A stretch of 64,000 nt of DNA from Phlebopus portentosus. Its lineage: Eukaryota; Basidiomycota; Agaricomycetes; Boletales; Boletinellaceae. The stretch lies in NCBI GenBank assembly GCA_037892935.1, contig JAYXKI010000007.1, positions 310,001 to 374,000 of the forward strand, given 5' to 3'. The position numbers were made by a program, and so were the translations under genes. The notes under the pieces are model-generated. The model did no database searches, was not told the origin of the DNA, and saw only the letters and a list, made by a program, of their open reading frames with translations. This document shows, piece by piece, positions 38,501 through 48,892 of the stretch (the stretch's first letter is position 1; the number at the start of each line of letters is the position of its first letter).

Positions 38501-39230
38501 TGTTATCATTATGGTCCGAGATTCGTCTATACTCTCTTCGGAGTACTTCTCGCGTTCTTGACCTCCGTTCTTGTTTCTTCTGTTTGTTTTCAACTACTGC
38601 TGGTAGTTTCCTTGAATGTGCTTCACTTTGAGCAACCAAATGGTCCTAGTCGAAAGTCCAGTAACAACTTGAACAGTCGAATAAGTCGTTCCATCTCGCT
38701 TCTACCCTTACAAATTTCCGAGGCATTGTTTCTTCCCTTCTAATCCCACGAAGAGGGTGTCAGTCTGACCCCAATTCGGGCCGTCTCCTTTTTTTCTAAC
38801 TAAATCAGGCTGATAGGCCGGAGAAGCTATGTGTTTGAACTCGACACTCCGACAAAAGAAAGGAAGAGTCGAAGACAGAATAGTAAGCATGGAATTGGAA
38901 AATAAGAAAGGAAAGTACGTGTTCGTGTTCTGTATACGGTCAGGTAGGAGACAACTCTATTGATATCATCGAAGGACCAAAGAACAGAAAAACACAAATC
39001 TTTACAGCGGTTATAAACAACGTGCAGAAAACGCTGTCGGTAATGGACGAAGCATGTGGAGCAGTAGTTGATTGTTATGGACAGTGTAGAGAAACAAACG
39101 CTGATGCAGACGATAAGTGCAGAGAATGGAGAAAAAGATACGAAGAGTAGAAAGAAGGCGCAAGAAATGGAGATGCAAAAGAAAAGGGAGAAGTGGATCG
39201 AAGGAGATGAGAAATAGATTTTCCTTGAAA
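35580..39230. other. Region without recognised genes
   Basis: Contains unsupported open frames, the longest being 36034-36498 (+, 154 codons) and 36583-37074 (-, 163 codons). Neither has a recognised motif or an exon partner, though the latter could be a remnant. A perfect 16-bp inverted repeat lies at 37894-37935. From 38.8 kb the sequence grades into the repeat cluster further right. Confidence 0.45.
37894..37935. repeat. Perfect 16-bp inverted repeat with 10-nt loop
   Basis: Left arm CTTCAGATGATCCAAG (37894-37909) and right arm CTTGGATCATCTGAAG (37920-37935) are exact reverse complements around the loop ATTCTCACAG. The stem would be very stable as RNA. It lies in noncoding DNA with no gene end nearby. 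Confidence 0.9.
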
Positions 39231-39568
39231 ACGGTGATGTGCCGCCCAGACCAGGTCCTGTGCGTCTGATGAGCGTAGTCAGTGCTCGCAAAGAGAGACC
39301 CACGCTTCCTGATGGCTCGCGAAGTGCGATCGAGAGTGACAGACGGCGATGTGCCGCCTTGGCCAGGTCCTGTACGTCGGATTTGCGTATTTAATAGTTG
39401 CAGACTTGCGACCTGTGCGTCCCGATGGACCGCGGCGTGGAGCGAGAGTGACAAAATGGCGATGTGTCGTCCAGACCAGGTCCTGTGCGTCGGGTATGCA
39501 TGCGTGTTAGTCACGAATGAGCGATCTATGCATCCTGGTGACCCGCGATTACATGTCGCGGGTGGTCA
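39231..39568. repeat. Minisatellite, about 113-bp unit, three copies
   Basis: Units start at 39231, 39343 and 39456 (112 and 113 bp apart). Each begins (A)YGGYGATGTG[CT]CG, continues with 'CCAGGTCCTGT' and 'CGTC', and ends with 'CGAGAGTGAC'. On the minus strand each unit reads as 'TGPG..GTS', and the frame differs between units. Two more units occur about 1 kb to the right. Confidence 0.85.
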
Positions 39569-40278
39569 GTCTTACGGAACACTTTGAAGCTAAGAGAGCG
39601 AGAAATTCTCGCGTTTTCCTTGATTATGAGGTTAGACACCAGTGCGATATATATAAGTCCAAAGAACTTACCGACAGCGTTCCATTGGGACCCAGAAAGG
39701 CTTCTTTCCTTTGCTCTATTATCACTTCACACACAAAGCCGGAGAAGAACCTGCACGTGAACACCGGTTATTGTCCGTTGTCCTCGTGTGGAGGTCTGGG
39801 GGTCAACTTCTGGCTTTGCGACCGGAGCTTCAAAGACTTCGGTAGAGGGCCCTTCTACCGAAGTCGTCGAGGTTCCTGTTTCAAATCCAAAAAAGTTGAC
39901 CTTGGACCTCCTAGACTAAAAAAGAGGAGTTGGAGCTTGGATTGCGCAGCGTCTTCTCCATTCGAGGGGAAAGTTCGTGTGCCTCGGTCCCCAGGGGCAC
40001 CGTTGAAAGAGTCTCGTTGCTTCCATTCCAAGTCTGGATAGAACAGCCGTCGAAGCTGGTCAGCCTATGTCATTACCATAATCATCAATATAAGTGGAGT
40101 AGTGACTCACCGCAGCATTCCAAGGCCGACTACATTTACACGGTCTCGACGGCCTCAAGGTCGATGTTGCGGATTGATCCTCGGGAATGGGGATGTCCAA
40201 TGGACCTATCTCGATCTCAGCCTCGATTCGCTCAAGCAGTGGTGAGTGTTATGTGTATTTGATGGTCGCAAACAAGCG
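39569..40278 (-). pseudogene. Decayed left copy of a duplicated exon block
   Basis: Aligns with 40556-41135 at an offset of about 0.9-1.0 kb: 'GACCCGCGATTACATG', 'AAAGAACTTAC', 'GGAAAGGCTTCTTTCC', 'CATTCCAAGTCTGGAT', 'AGTGACTCACYGCAGCATT' and 'GGATTGATCCTCGG' recur in order. On the minus strand the right copy reads an acidic tail. In this copy the matching stretch is 8 bp shorter just before the conserved CAAATGTGGTCGGCC-like site, which shifts the frame. A 12-bp inverted repeat (39835-39846 / 39854-39865) is present only here. Confidence 0.65.
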
Positions 40279-40555
40279 ATCTACGCTCCTGGTGGACCGC
40301 GAAGTGCGGTCGAGATGGCAAACGGCGATGTGCCGTCCAGGCCAGGCCCTGTACGCCGGGTTCGCGTTTAATAGTCGCAGACGTGCGACCTGTGCGACCT
40401 GGTGGACCGCGGTGTGGGAAACGCGGTTGAGGCCGACGAAACGGCGATGTACCATCCAGGCCAGGTCCCGTGCGTCGGGTATGCATGTTCGATAGTCGCG
40501 AACGAGCGACCTATACATCCTGATGACCCGCGATTACATGCCGTAGCTGATCCGC
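40279..40555. repeat. Second block of the 113-bp minisatellite
   Basis: A partial unit (40279-40321) and two fuller units starting at 40322 and 40441 (119 bp apart) match the array at 39231-39568. This block has the same position relative to the flanking duplicated segment as the first array, so it moved with it. Confidence 0.85.
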
Positions 40556-42125
40556 CTTAAAGGACACTGTGCGAAGAAGAGAGAGAGAAACGCTCGCGTT
40601 TTCCTTGAGTACGAGGTTAAATACCAGTATGATATGTATATAAGTCTAAAGAACTTACGGGCAGCGTTCTGACGGGACCCGGAAAGGCTTCTTTCCATTC
40701 CTCTAATATCACCCCGCACGCGAAGCTGGAAAAGAAAGCAACGTGTCAATACTAATGATCTCCTCGTTGTCCTCGTATGAAGGTCTGCTGTTGATTTCGA
40801 GACAGGAACTTGGGTAAAGGGCGGAGGACTCGGAGCGTCGTCTTCTCCATCCAAGGGATAAGTCTTGTTTACCTTGATCCTCCTGGGCGCCGAAGAGAGA
40901 GTCTCATCATCTTCATTCCAAGTCTGGATTGAACAGCCGACGAAGTTGGTCAGCCCATGTCGTTGCCATACTCGCCAACATAAGTGGAATAGTGACTCAC
41001 TGCAGCATTTGAAGGCCGACCACATTTGCATGGTGTCGATGTCCCGATAAACTCAAGGTCGATACTAGAAGTCTCCCAATCGGATTGATCCTCGGCGAGG
41101 AGGACGTCGAGTGCATTTATCTCGAGTTCAGCCTCAATGGGCTCAGGGAATGGTGCGGTCAGAGGGTCGATAAAGCCATTGCTGGCAGAAGTGTTCGCGG
41201 GGACGCAGTCGGTGATCGTGGCAGATTCATCTGCTTTCGGGATCTGATGTACATTGCATTAGAAAGGATGGAAAGGGTCAGCGTCGGCTAAATTATCTTT
41301 GATGTAATAGATTCACCGTTGTGTCGTGTGTATCGTCATGCTCGAATGACGTCGGGACCGCTGCTGTCAGTTTATTACCGTCGTCAGGGAGTGGAACATA
41401 AGCAGGATCGAGCTCAGTGGCCAACGTTGCTGAAACATCGGTATCCTTGTTTATAGAACGGATATCTGTAATTGACTACAAGGAAACACCGATGCAGAAT
41501 TAGCCTTGAACAATGCGAGCTTGTGTTCAAGAAATTTGCTTACATTACTGTCGATGATAGAATTGTTAACAGTTTCGTTGGCCGGGGTACTCATGACTGC
41601 CCTTGAAGAACTGCCGGCTTCATTACTGGTGGCAGACTCGAATGGAGCAACAACGCAGGAGTTTACGAAGCCGGCGCGCGGTATCGAGGGTCCTTGCATT
41701 CGGCTTTCGTGTTGGCTTCTTCAATGCCAGATTCCTTAAAAGGCGACGTCAGCTGGATCCCCGATAAGGTACAGTATATCATAGCAGCTTACAATAGCGA
41801 TTGAGGTGGACAGCATGTCGGCAAACGTCGGCTCAGAGGCTATATGAGATGTCCGTTGCTGATGGGCAGTATCGGAAGAAACGTGCGGGAACTATGAATA
41901 GTCAACTTCAGGTGAAATTCCTTTACATCGCGGACCTAGTTTATCTTGAGAAATGCTAGGGCACTGCCCGTATCCTCGTCTGTAGAACAAATGTCTGCAT
42001 CGATAATTGACTACAAAGAAGCACCGATGGAGAATTAGCCTTGAACGATGCGAGCTTGTGCTCAAGAAGTTTGTTTACCTTATTGTCGATGATAGAATTA
42101 TTAACAGTTCCGTTGGCCCGGGTAC
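40556..42125 (-). pseudogene. Duplicated 3' exons of the neighbouring membrane-protein gene, apparently decayed
   Basis: On the minus strand this contains a second copy of a 33-residue exon (41891-41793, 'FPHVSSDTAHQQR...') and of the following exon (41734-41540). It then runs into acidic exons ('INKDTDVSATLATELDPAYV' near 41450-41330; 'SDWETSSIDLEFIGTS' near 41080). The first copies are at 42421-42323 and about 42265-42065, offset 530 bp. In this copy the donor before the 33-residue exon is changed from GTAAGC to ATAAAC (41945-41951), and one base is missing near 41693 compared with the other copy. The acidic exons stay open for more than 100 codons, so part of this may still be transcribed as the 3' part of the upstream gene. 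Confidence 0.5.
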
Positions 42126-42499
42126 TCATGACTGTCCTTGAAGAATTACCGGCTTCATTACTGGTGACAGACTCGAACGGGCAGCAACGCAGGAGTTTAC
42201 AGAACCGGCGCGAGGTATCGAGGAGCCCTCGCATTCGTCTTTTGTGTTGGTTTCTTCAATGCTAGACTCCTTAGAAGGCGACATCAGCTGGACCTCCGAT
42301 AAGGTATATCAATGTAGCTTACAATAGTGATTGAGGTGGAGAGCATGTCGGCAAATATCGATTCAGAGGATATATGAGATATCCGTTGCTGATGGGCAGT
42401 ATCGGAAGAAATGTGCGGGAACTATGAAAGGGCAACATCAGGTGAAATTATGTTTAGATCGCGAAACTAGCTTACCTTGAGCAACACTAGGGCACTGAC
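41430..42499. repeat. Tandem duplication, 530-bp period
   Basis: 'CTTGAG.AA..CTAGGGCACTG.C' occurs at 42476 and 41946, and the 99-bp exon copies are at 42323-42421 and 41793-41891, both exactly 530 bp apart. The pattern also starts to repeat a third time near 41430-41470 ('TATCCTYGTYTRTAGAAC'). The copies are highly similar, with single-base indels at different places. Confidence 0.9.
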
Positions 42500-43158
42500 C
42501 GAAAGCAGCAAGAAAAAGCAGAGAACGTCAAGAATTCGTTCGAAGAGTGACGATGGGACAGACGCGCGACCAAAGCAGACGGCGACCAGAATGAACGACA
42601 GAACAGACAATGTCAGGACAGAGCCATGGGATTCTTCAGCTGCACCTTTAGTAATTTCTCCGTCTGGGGTGCCACTGAGCGTGAAGTGCCGGACATGAAA
42701 CAGCCGATGGCAACACCGATCGTACTGAGGATGAGAGCAACGATGAAGATCATGCTGATACAAGATGGTTCTTCTAATACATCCTCGACGGGTACATATT
42801 TATACGTCGATGTTGGCGCGAGGGTATGACTAGCGCCAAATTCAGGGTCGACGGGGGGCTGAACGGACGGTGACCAGGAGGGAGCAGGAGCAGGAAGCGA
42901 CAGAGGCAGCTTCAGCGTCACAGATGCGGAGTCGACGATATACTGAACCGTTTTAGTCACCGAAGGAACGGGAACGATGGGAGCCGGGGAACAGAACGTC
43001 TCGGGGGCGAAGGGGCACAGAATATCGATCGAGTTCTCTCTCTCTAGTTGATGGAATTCATGGCCAAAGCCGAAATAGGCGAGGCTAGCATCGCCCGGGA
43101 GCTGGGCGACCATATAATATTTCAAGGCAAGAGTGACTACAGCGAAGATGAAGTTCAT
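42126..43158 (-). CDS. Multi-spanning membrane protein of unknown function (3' end uncertain)
   Basis: Start ATG at 43158. Hydrophobic segments in order are 'NFIFAVVTLALKYYMVAQL' (residues 2-20), 'CISMIFIVALILSTIG', 'VLTLSVLSFILVAVCFG' and 'ILDVLCFFLLLSVSALVLL'. A Pro/Val-rich loop lies between the first two. The first two and last two segments are in different frames; a 53-bp intron from GTGTTG to CCCCAG (about 42708-42656) would join them. The next exons are 42421-42323 (33 aa) and one starting near 42265. A one-base deficit in the latter leads to a stop at 42126-42128. I recognise no family. The whole tail is duplicated to the left. Confidence 0.5.
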
Positions 43159-45493
43159 CGCTGCAGGCAAGACAGAACGAAGCGCGGGAGGGCTGCTAGA
43201 TCGAATACGAGATGAAGGTTCAAGTTCAAGTCGCGATGAGCATGCGGGAAGGAATCCGGGGGGTGTTTATACCATTCCCTGGGTGGCACAGAGATCGACT
43301 GTCCCCCGGAGTGGCATCCAATCGTATTAAGCAAAGAATAGTATGCCTACGTTTGTCGACTTCAGCTGGAACCTAAATACCAGTTTCTGGTGCCACCGCT
43401 AGAGAGAACCTAAGCATTCTTGCGCCCGTCTCACACGTATTCGTAGTTGTTTTACTCGGCTCCATTTGAATGAAGATGATTTAATGATATATCGAGTCGG
43501 AAAGAAAGACAAAAATGGTGGATGAGAAGCTGAGAAGTTGATTGAGAGGAGGGTTTTTTATGCACCGCCACCAGTGATCGACGAGTGACGCGTCAAGGAC
43601 GGATTCTACCATATCTCTATTGGCAGCCAGTCATCGTTTCTATGGTTACCCTCCTTTTCGACGGGCTGGACGATCGTGAATCGATAGATCTCTGTGTCGC
43701 CGCGAGTGGGATCGAATCTGTGCTTTCTTTATTTTGTCTCCGGATGATGCCAAGTGGGTAGCACACTAGTTCTCTCTCGTTCATTATGACGCACGAGTAT
43801 ACGACATTCTGTGCGCAGACTTTGCGAGGAAGAGGGAGAAAGGAAAGAGGGGGTTGAGATTCGAACGCGTGTTCCGTCCAATGGGTAACTAAATGCACGA
43901 AGTCGGTGAATATGCAAGTTTCTCTAAGCTAAGCACTTTATATTCTTCGTTCTTTTTGAAAGGCAGGTGCATGCGTCGAAAACGTGGTTCTAAATCCAAT
44001 GCCTCCATCATCAGCGTACTTGAAATAACGCACTGGTAGGGATAGTACAGCGAGTAATTAATACTGAAATAGATTCTTTCGTACATGTGGTATATACTGA
44101 TAATACAAATCCCCTAGAAACACTTTTCCAGCTGGGTAAGAATATGCCCGTCTCGACTGGGTACCATCAACAGAGACACGTAACACACGGTAGCCACAAC
44201 AGCCCTCTTCACGTGTTTTACGAGAACCTCAGTTGACGGATTCTTTGTCCTTAGTATCAAACCTCCAGAACCTGTCAGTCCATCGATAGGATTTCCGGAT
44301 GGAATTGAAGCCCATCCACAGCGCATACCAAGAACCTTCTTCGCGAAGCTGTGTATGAAGATGCGAACGCTACCTTGAGGAATAGTGTGGAGTCGAGGTG
44401 CAAAAACTGTGTGGTTCGCATGCGCCGACGAAAGCAGCTTCAGTTGACTAGAAGTCAGCGCTCTTTGAAAAATTCACCCTACGGGAATCATAGTGAAACC
44501 GAATCCTCCAAAATGAGCACCGATTTTCTTGAAGACGGGACCAAAAGAGGTTTCGTCTTTGTCTGCTCCTTCAGCGATAGTGCAACACCCATTGTCACTT
44601 GCGAAGTACAACGTCACAGCGAGCGGATTGTCGCGTGGAATTCACGGAAACTGTTGCCAGTAGACCCAACGCCGGCGAACGACACAGTAAAACAACCGAT
44701 ATGAGAGTTCCTGCTAGCTTGAACAAGGGTTTTGAGCGCCGCCCCCTTTGCATTTATCCAATATGGAAGCTAGTCGTCAGAAGACCTACAAGGCGACAAC
44801 GAGACCTTGATGGAGTCCTATGTAGAAGTCATTTGCACAAGGTTTCGCCTAACGACTAGGCGGAGATTCGACGCCAAGAAAAGTGAGCAGAACAAAGGCA
44901 CGGAATCATGGACCGAGCCTTTATAAAGAACCCGTGTCGACACAGTCCGAGACGGCAAGCAGGTCATTGGTTCTGCCAAGATACTAGGACAGTCCATCAC
45001 CGTATCGGTCGGAAAGGGCATTTATATTATAAACTGCTTTGTCATTCGAACTGATTCAGAGCAAATTGACTCGTTCGTTTCACCTTCAATCGTGCAAGAA
45101 ATGTCAAGCCAGGAGCACGCCAACATCAGAATCAACCTTGATCTAATTCGGACTCTTGGAAAGAAAATGGATGAGGACCCTAGAGATATATTACCTATTC
45201 CACTAAGCCTTTGCGACCTTGAATGAATGAATACGAGGCTTGAGGTCTTTCTTCCAAATTATCCGCGAGATGGTGGTCAAAGGTCAAAGTGAAGATAGCT
45301 ATACAGTTCCAACTTCCTTATATAGCGGAAACACACGTAAGCTCCCACGGTCGATTTGAATGTCATATTTCGTGTTTCTCAGTCCCCGTTCGACGTCGAC
45401 GACGCAAGCCCATAAAAACAACTAAAGGCAGAGGCATTACACGCCAAGCCAACCCACCAACATTCTCAAAATATATTCTCTCACCAACACACC
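43159..45493. other. Intergenic region upstream of the NAC beta gene
   Basis: No confident gene. A minus-strand frame at 44477-44641 is open for 55 codons ('AVTLYFASDNGCCTIAEG', then 'GFGFTMIPVG'). It looks protein-like but has no clear start or partner exons, so it may be a relic. The last ~200 bp should hold the NAC beta promoter; 'CATAAAAAC' near 45411 could act as a TATA element. Confidence 0.4.
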
Positions 45494-46157
45494 ATGGACC
45501 CGGTAAAACTCGCGAGGCTCCAGGCGCAGGCGAGCAACCGGATCGGTGAGTACTCCCTAACCTACTCTGTCATCCTCGGCGGAGCGATGTTGACAGACGA
45601 GCTTGTATGTGTGCCGTGCGAATGTGATAGGTGGGAAGGGTACTGTACGACGTAAGGTCGTCAAGAAGACGAAAGCCTCGACAGCGCACGACGACAAAAA
45701 GCTTCAGGGCGCGTTGAAGAAGTTGAACGTGCAGCCCATTCCGGGCGTCGAGGAGGTCAACATGTTCAGGGAGGATGGCAACGTGCTGCACTTCACCGCT
45801 CCAAAAGGTGCGTTCATTAGCCTTGTTCATACTTAAAACACGATTGTCTGAGTAATTGTTCGGCAACTTGCAGTACACGCGTCTGTACCCGCGAACACCT
45901 TTGCGATCTACGGCGCAGGCAGCGTGAAGGAGCTGACTGAGCTCGTTCCGGGCATCCTCAACCAGCTCGGACCCGACTCGCTCGCATCACTGCGCAAGCT
46001 CGCTGAGTCGTACCAGACCCTCCAAGGGAACCGAACTGCCCCTGGTGGTGGAACAGGGGAAGGAGACGACGACGACGAAGTGCCCGACCTCGTCGAGAAC
46101 TTCGATGTTGAAGATCAACAACCCTCGAAGGGTGGCGAGTTGGAGGAGCTTAACTGA
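45494..46157 (+). CDS. EGD1: Nascent polypeptide-associated complex subunit beta
   Basis: The beta subunit of NAC (Egd1/BTF3 family) binds ribosomes near the exit tunnel and contacts new chains as a heterodimer with the alpha subunit. Exons 45494-45545, 45631-45807 and 45874-46157 give 170 aa, the usual length. The ribosome-binding basic stretch '[12 protein letters not shown]' is near residues 20-31. The NAC domain follows ('[20 protein letters not shown]', '[20 protein letters not shown]', '[20 protein letters not shown]'). The tail is acidic ('[16 protein letters not shown]'). Introns of 85 and 66 bp have GTGAGT and GTGCGT donors. The first intron falls after 17 codons, common for this gene in basidiomycetes. 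Confidence 0.97.
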
Positions 46158-46649
46158 GTGCCCCTCTACCCGCCCTCGTATCTTTCCATATCATGTTCAG
46201 TATCGTCAGAAATGTTTCCTGTGTGTCTGCATGTATAAAAATGATTGAGTGGGAGGGAACAGAGGTTCTTTTCAAGGGCGTGCTGGGTTTGGGACTCCGT
46301 TTTGCTGTGGAAACGATGCTGATGAAATTTCTACCATATCATTAACCATATCCTTTCTTTTTTGCGAATTTCTTTGTTTCCATCTCCCCCCACCAATTCG
46401 TCCTCATCCGTACCATGTCAAGATGTCTTTATTGTCTCCTCCTACCTCGGCTTATGTTACGATCCAATGTTTTTGTGTGCTCTTTCATCCCGCAATATAC
46501 ACTTGCGCGTGTCTACAACCTATGTCAACATTTGCACCAGGCTATCTATCGATTATTGTCTTGAGATGCATTTAGGCCAGCCATCGCACAGTGATGGGTT
46601 ACATTCTTGTAGAAAAGGGGAGAAAAGGAAAAAATCAAAATGAACAAGA
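46158..46649 (+). other. 3' flank of the NAC beta gene
   Basis: Likely 3' untranslated region and spacer before the tRNA gene. It is rich in T and C on the plus strand. No coding motif is seen. Confidence 0.4.
46629..46634 (-). terminator. RNA polymerase III terminator of tRNA-Asn
   Basis: A run of six A on the plus strand gives TTTTTT on the minus strand, starting 16 nt beyond the tRNA discriminator base. This is the expected Pol III stop signal. Confidence 0.75.
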
Positions 46650-46751
46650 CTGCCCCAGAGAGGCTCGAACTCTCGACCTTGTGATGATAAGCCGTGATAA
46701 TAAAGCCAAAGTTTAACAGTCACACGCTCTAACCAACTGAGCCATGGGGCA
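46650..46751 (-). tRNA. tRNA-Asn (GUU) with a 28-nt intron
   Basis: The 5' strand TGCCCCA (46751-46745) pairs with TGGGGCA (46657-46651), followed by discriminator G. The D arm is GCTCAGTTGGTTAGAGC, and the anticodon stem is TGTGA/TCACA. The spliced loop is CTGTTAA with anticodon GTT. The variable region is AGGTC, and the T arm is GAGAG-TTCGAGC-CTCTC. A 28-nt intron sits one base 3' of the anticodon, the usual place for eukaryotic tRNA introns. The spliced length is 74 nt, and the body resembles yeast tRNA-Asn ('CGTGYGACTGTTAATCRCA'). Confidence 0.93.
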
Positions 46752-47635
46752 CGACCTCAATAAAAGTGCGACAGCAAGTCATTTACATTTCACGCTTACC
46801 TTCTAATATACATCGTTAATGGAGCTGATTCCGCGCCTCTGTGCCCAGTTGACAGACAACGGGACACAGTAGACCACCGCCTCACAATATGCCCGCGGTA
46901 GGCATTTCTACCATCGCAACCTACGCTCTCCGGATTGCTCCCAAAGCGGTCGATCACCCGCGTTTCTTTGAAGAGTTGTATAGACCACCTTAGGGTTTTT
47001 ACGGCGTGATGCCTGTTTTTCTCCCTCTCACGCCGTATTTCCTAGCTACCATAGCAAAAAGCGTGTACTATTTCATTCTCTCCTCTAATATACATGTATG
47101 AATGGAGTGTTGACAGCTCAGTTCTACCTAGCCAATCAAGTATATAACAAGTGGACAAATTCAATTGCCGCAGTTGTGTAGAAATTTAGATTGAGATTTG
47201 AAAGCAGCCAACCAGATTCACATTCCGACAGAAATTCCGAATGAGCCAGAATTTATATATACCCTCTGTGTAATCTGCAGATGAGCATCTACCTGTTCAA
47301 TGTATAGTCAAGTCCGTTGTAGGAGTGCATTTTACGAAGCAGCTGCTGCTCCTTTCATTTCCACATTTTAACGACATGCTGTACTCTTCAATTCGACTGT
47401 TGCGCGCCTGCCAACCCTTCTGACATACGTCCTCCGTATTTCACTTTTTCTTTATAAGACGATGACTTCCTGACCGTCGAAACGATCAGGAGGAAAATTG
47501 ATTTGATAACGTCAAAGACGAAAAAGCAACACATAATGATACAGGCGGGAGAATAGGATATACCTAACGTAGCACTAATACAACAGTAAGATGGAGCGAA
47601 AGTAAAAACATATAGCCAACACAAAGAAACAAAAA
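46752..47635. other. Intergenic region with one strong hairpin
   Basis: No gene recognised between the tRNA and the first of the four paralogous membrane-protein genes. A 10-bp perfect stem lies at 47000-47037. The region around 46.85-47.05 kb is GC-richer than its surroundings and might be transcribed as a noncoding RNA, but I could not match it to any known RNA. Confidence 0.4.
47000..47037. repeat. 10-bp inverted repeat (hairpin), 18-nt loop
   Basis: TACGGCGTGA (47000-47009) and TCACGCCGTA (47028-47037) are exact reverse complements. The loop is T/C-rich on the plus strand. Confidence 0.8.
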
Positions 47636-48416
47636 TCACTTGATAGTCGTTACACCGAGCTCGAAATAGGGCGGCCCGTCTTCTGCGCTGTCAAGGCCCA
47701 GCCGTTCGTTGTGGTCGATTCTTTCGGGAGGAGAGACGGGCATAGCGATGATCACTGAGACGCGTAACGGTCGGTCGTGCGGACCTGGGGGTGTCTGTCT
47801 GCCTGGGCCTGTCGTTATAGCATGAGCAGATAGCGGCTATCCGAGCAAAACAACAATAATCAGCTCAGTATATGCACTATCCAATTGGCCTTTCACGCAC
47901 CTGCATGTCTTTCCACCTCAATCGTTCTTCCACCTTCCATCGCACTCCTGCTTCCGATCCCGATCCCATCCCTGTTGCCGATCCATGATACTTCAATCTC
48001 CGTAAATGCATGTCCCAAAGCTTCGGCACCTCCTCAAGCTCTCGCGACTCCTGCAGCGCCGCCATGCGCACGAGAACCTCCCGCTGCCGTCTATTGGCCA
48101 CGCGCTGCATCATGTGCGCGAAAATCAGGAGGGAGACTAGTATAGCCATGAACGCGAACCCGAATGTGAGGCTTTGCGAATTGGAGGCTCCTGGCGCAGA
48201 CTGCTGTCGCGGCTTCAACATATGATGCTGACTAGTCGATGAGGATGTCGACGCTGCCGCCGCAGCCTTGTGGGTCATAATAATCATGAATATATTTCGT
48301 GTGACTAGCCTGCTCGTCGATAAGAATGAGAATGATGAGTTGGTTCGTGAGGGTAACGTTGGTCGAGCAGGCAGATCCGAGTCGATGATGCGCCGCGCTC
48401 GAGGCGCAGTCGCCAT
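47636..48416 (-). CDS. Single-pass membrane protein, PLSA/RVSV-MP family, copy 1
   Basis: Exons 48416-47901 and 47836-47636 (intron 64 bp, phase 0) give 238 aa. The head is Ser/Ala/Thr-rich. A TM helix at about residues 83-103 ('TFGFAFMAILVSLLIFAHMM') is followed by basic residues, so the C-terminal part is probably cytoplasmic. The tail holds 'PKLWDMHLRR' (131-140), 'RWKDMQ' just before the intron, 'PLSA' just after it, 'LRVSVIIAMP' and the end 'PYFELGVTTIK'. The next three genes to the right share this element order and the intron position. I believe such proteins occur widely in Agaricomycetes without a known function, but I cannot name one. Function unknown; a surface sensor or adaptor role would be a guess. 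Confidence 0.85.
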
Positions 48417-48892
48417 AGTCGTATCAATTCAAGTAAGTAAGTCAGGATGAGAGTCGAGAGACGGATGGGATGCTGTGTGACGAGGACCAGAGACAGGGCT
48501 GTGAGGACCCAGCGTGAGGACAAGAGACTCTTGTCAGACGTGACTCTGTGCCTGCCAGATGCAAAAACTCCCGATCTACTTCAGTATTATCCTGGGTATT
48601 TGTCCTGCGAGAATGATACGGAATGGGTGATCACAGGTCAAATGCTCCGCACAGCGCCGACCTGCGTCTTGAGAGCGCTTTAGAGACCATCGTCCTCGGT
48701 GTCAGAAGCAGTCATATGGTAGACCTCGGTGTTCCATAGGGAAGCGTCGATCATGGCGTCGATCGTTCATCTTCCCGGTCGACTCCGATCAAAGACATAC
48801 TTTAAATTCGTAACAAATAAATAGCATAGCATAACTCAGAGCAATACACAAGACAACAATACAATCAGCAGTGAGTGATGTTATAAATGATG
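48417..48892. other. Spacer between membrane-protein copies 1 and 2
   Basis: About 475 bp holding the presumed promoter of copy 1 and the 3' flank of copy 2. No coding motif is seen. Confidence 0.4.

Noticed and set aside
43690..43890. tRNA-like pieces (TTCGAA-type B box, D-arm-like sequence)
   Set aside because: No acceptor stem and no anticodon arm could be folded on either strand.
44860..45050. Possible fasciclin-domain remnant on the plus strand ('SAKILGQSITVSVGKGIYII')
   Set aside because: Only one short stretch fits and no partner exons were found; too weak to call.
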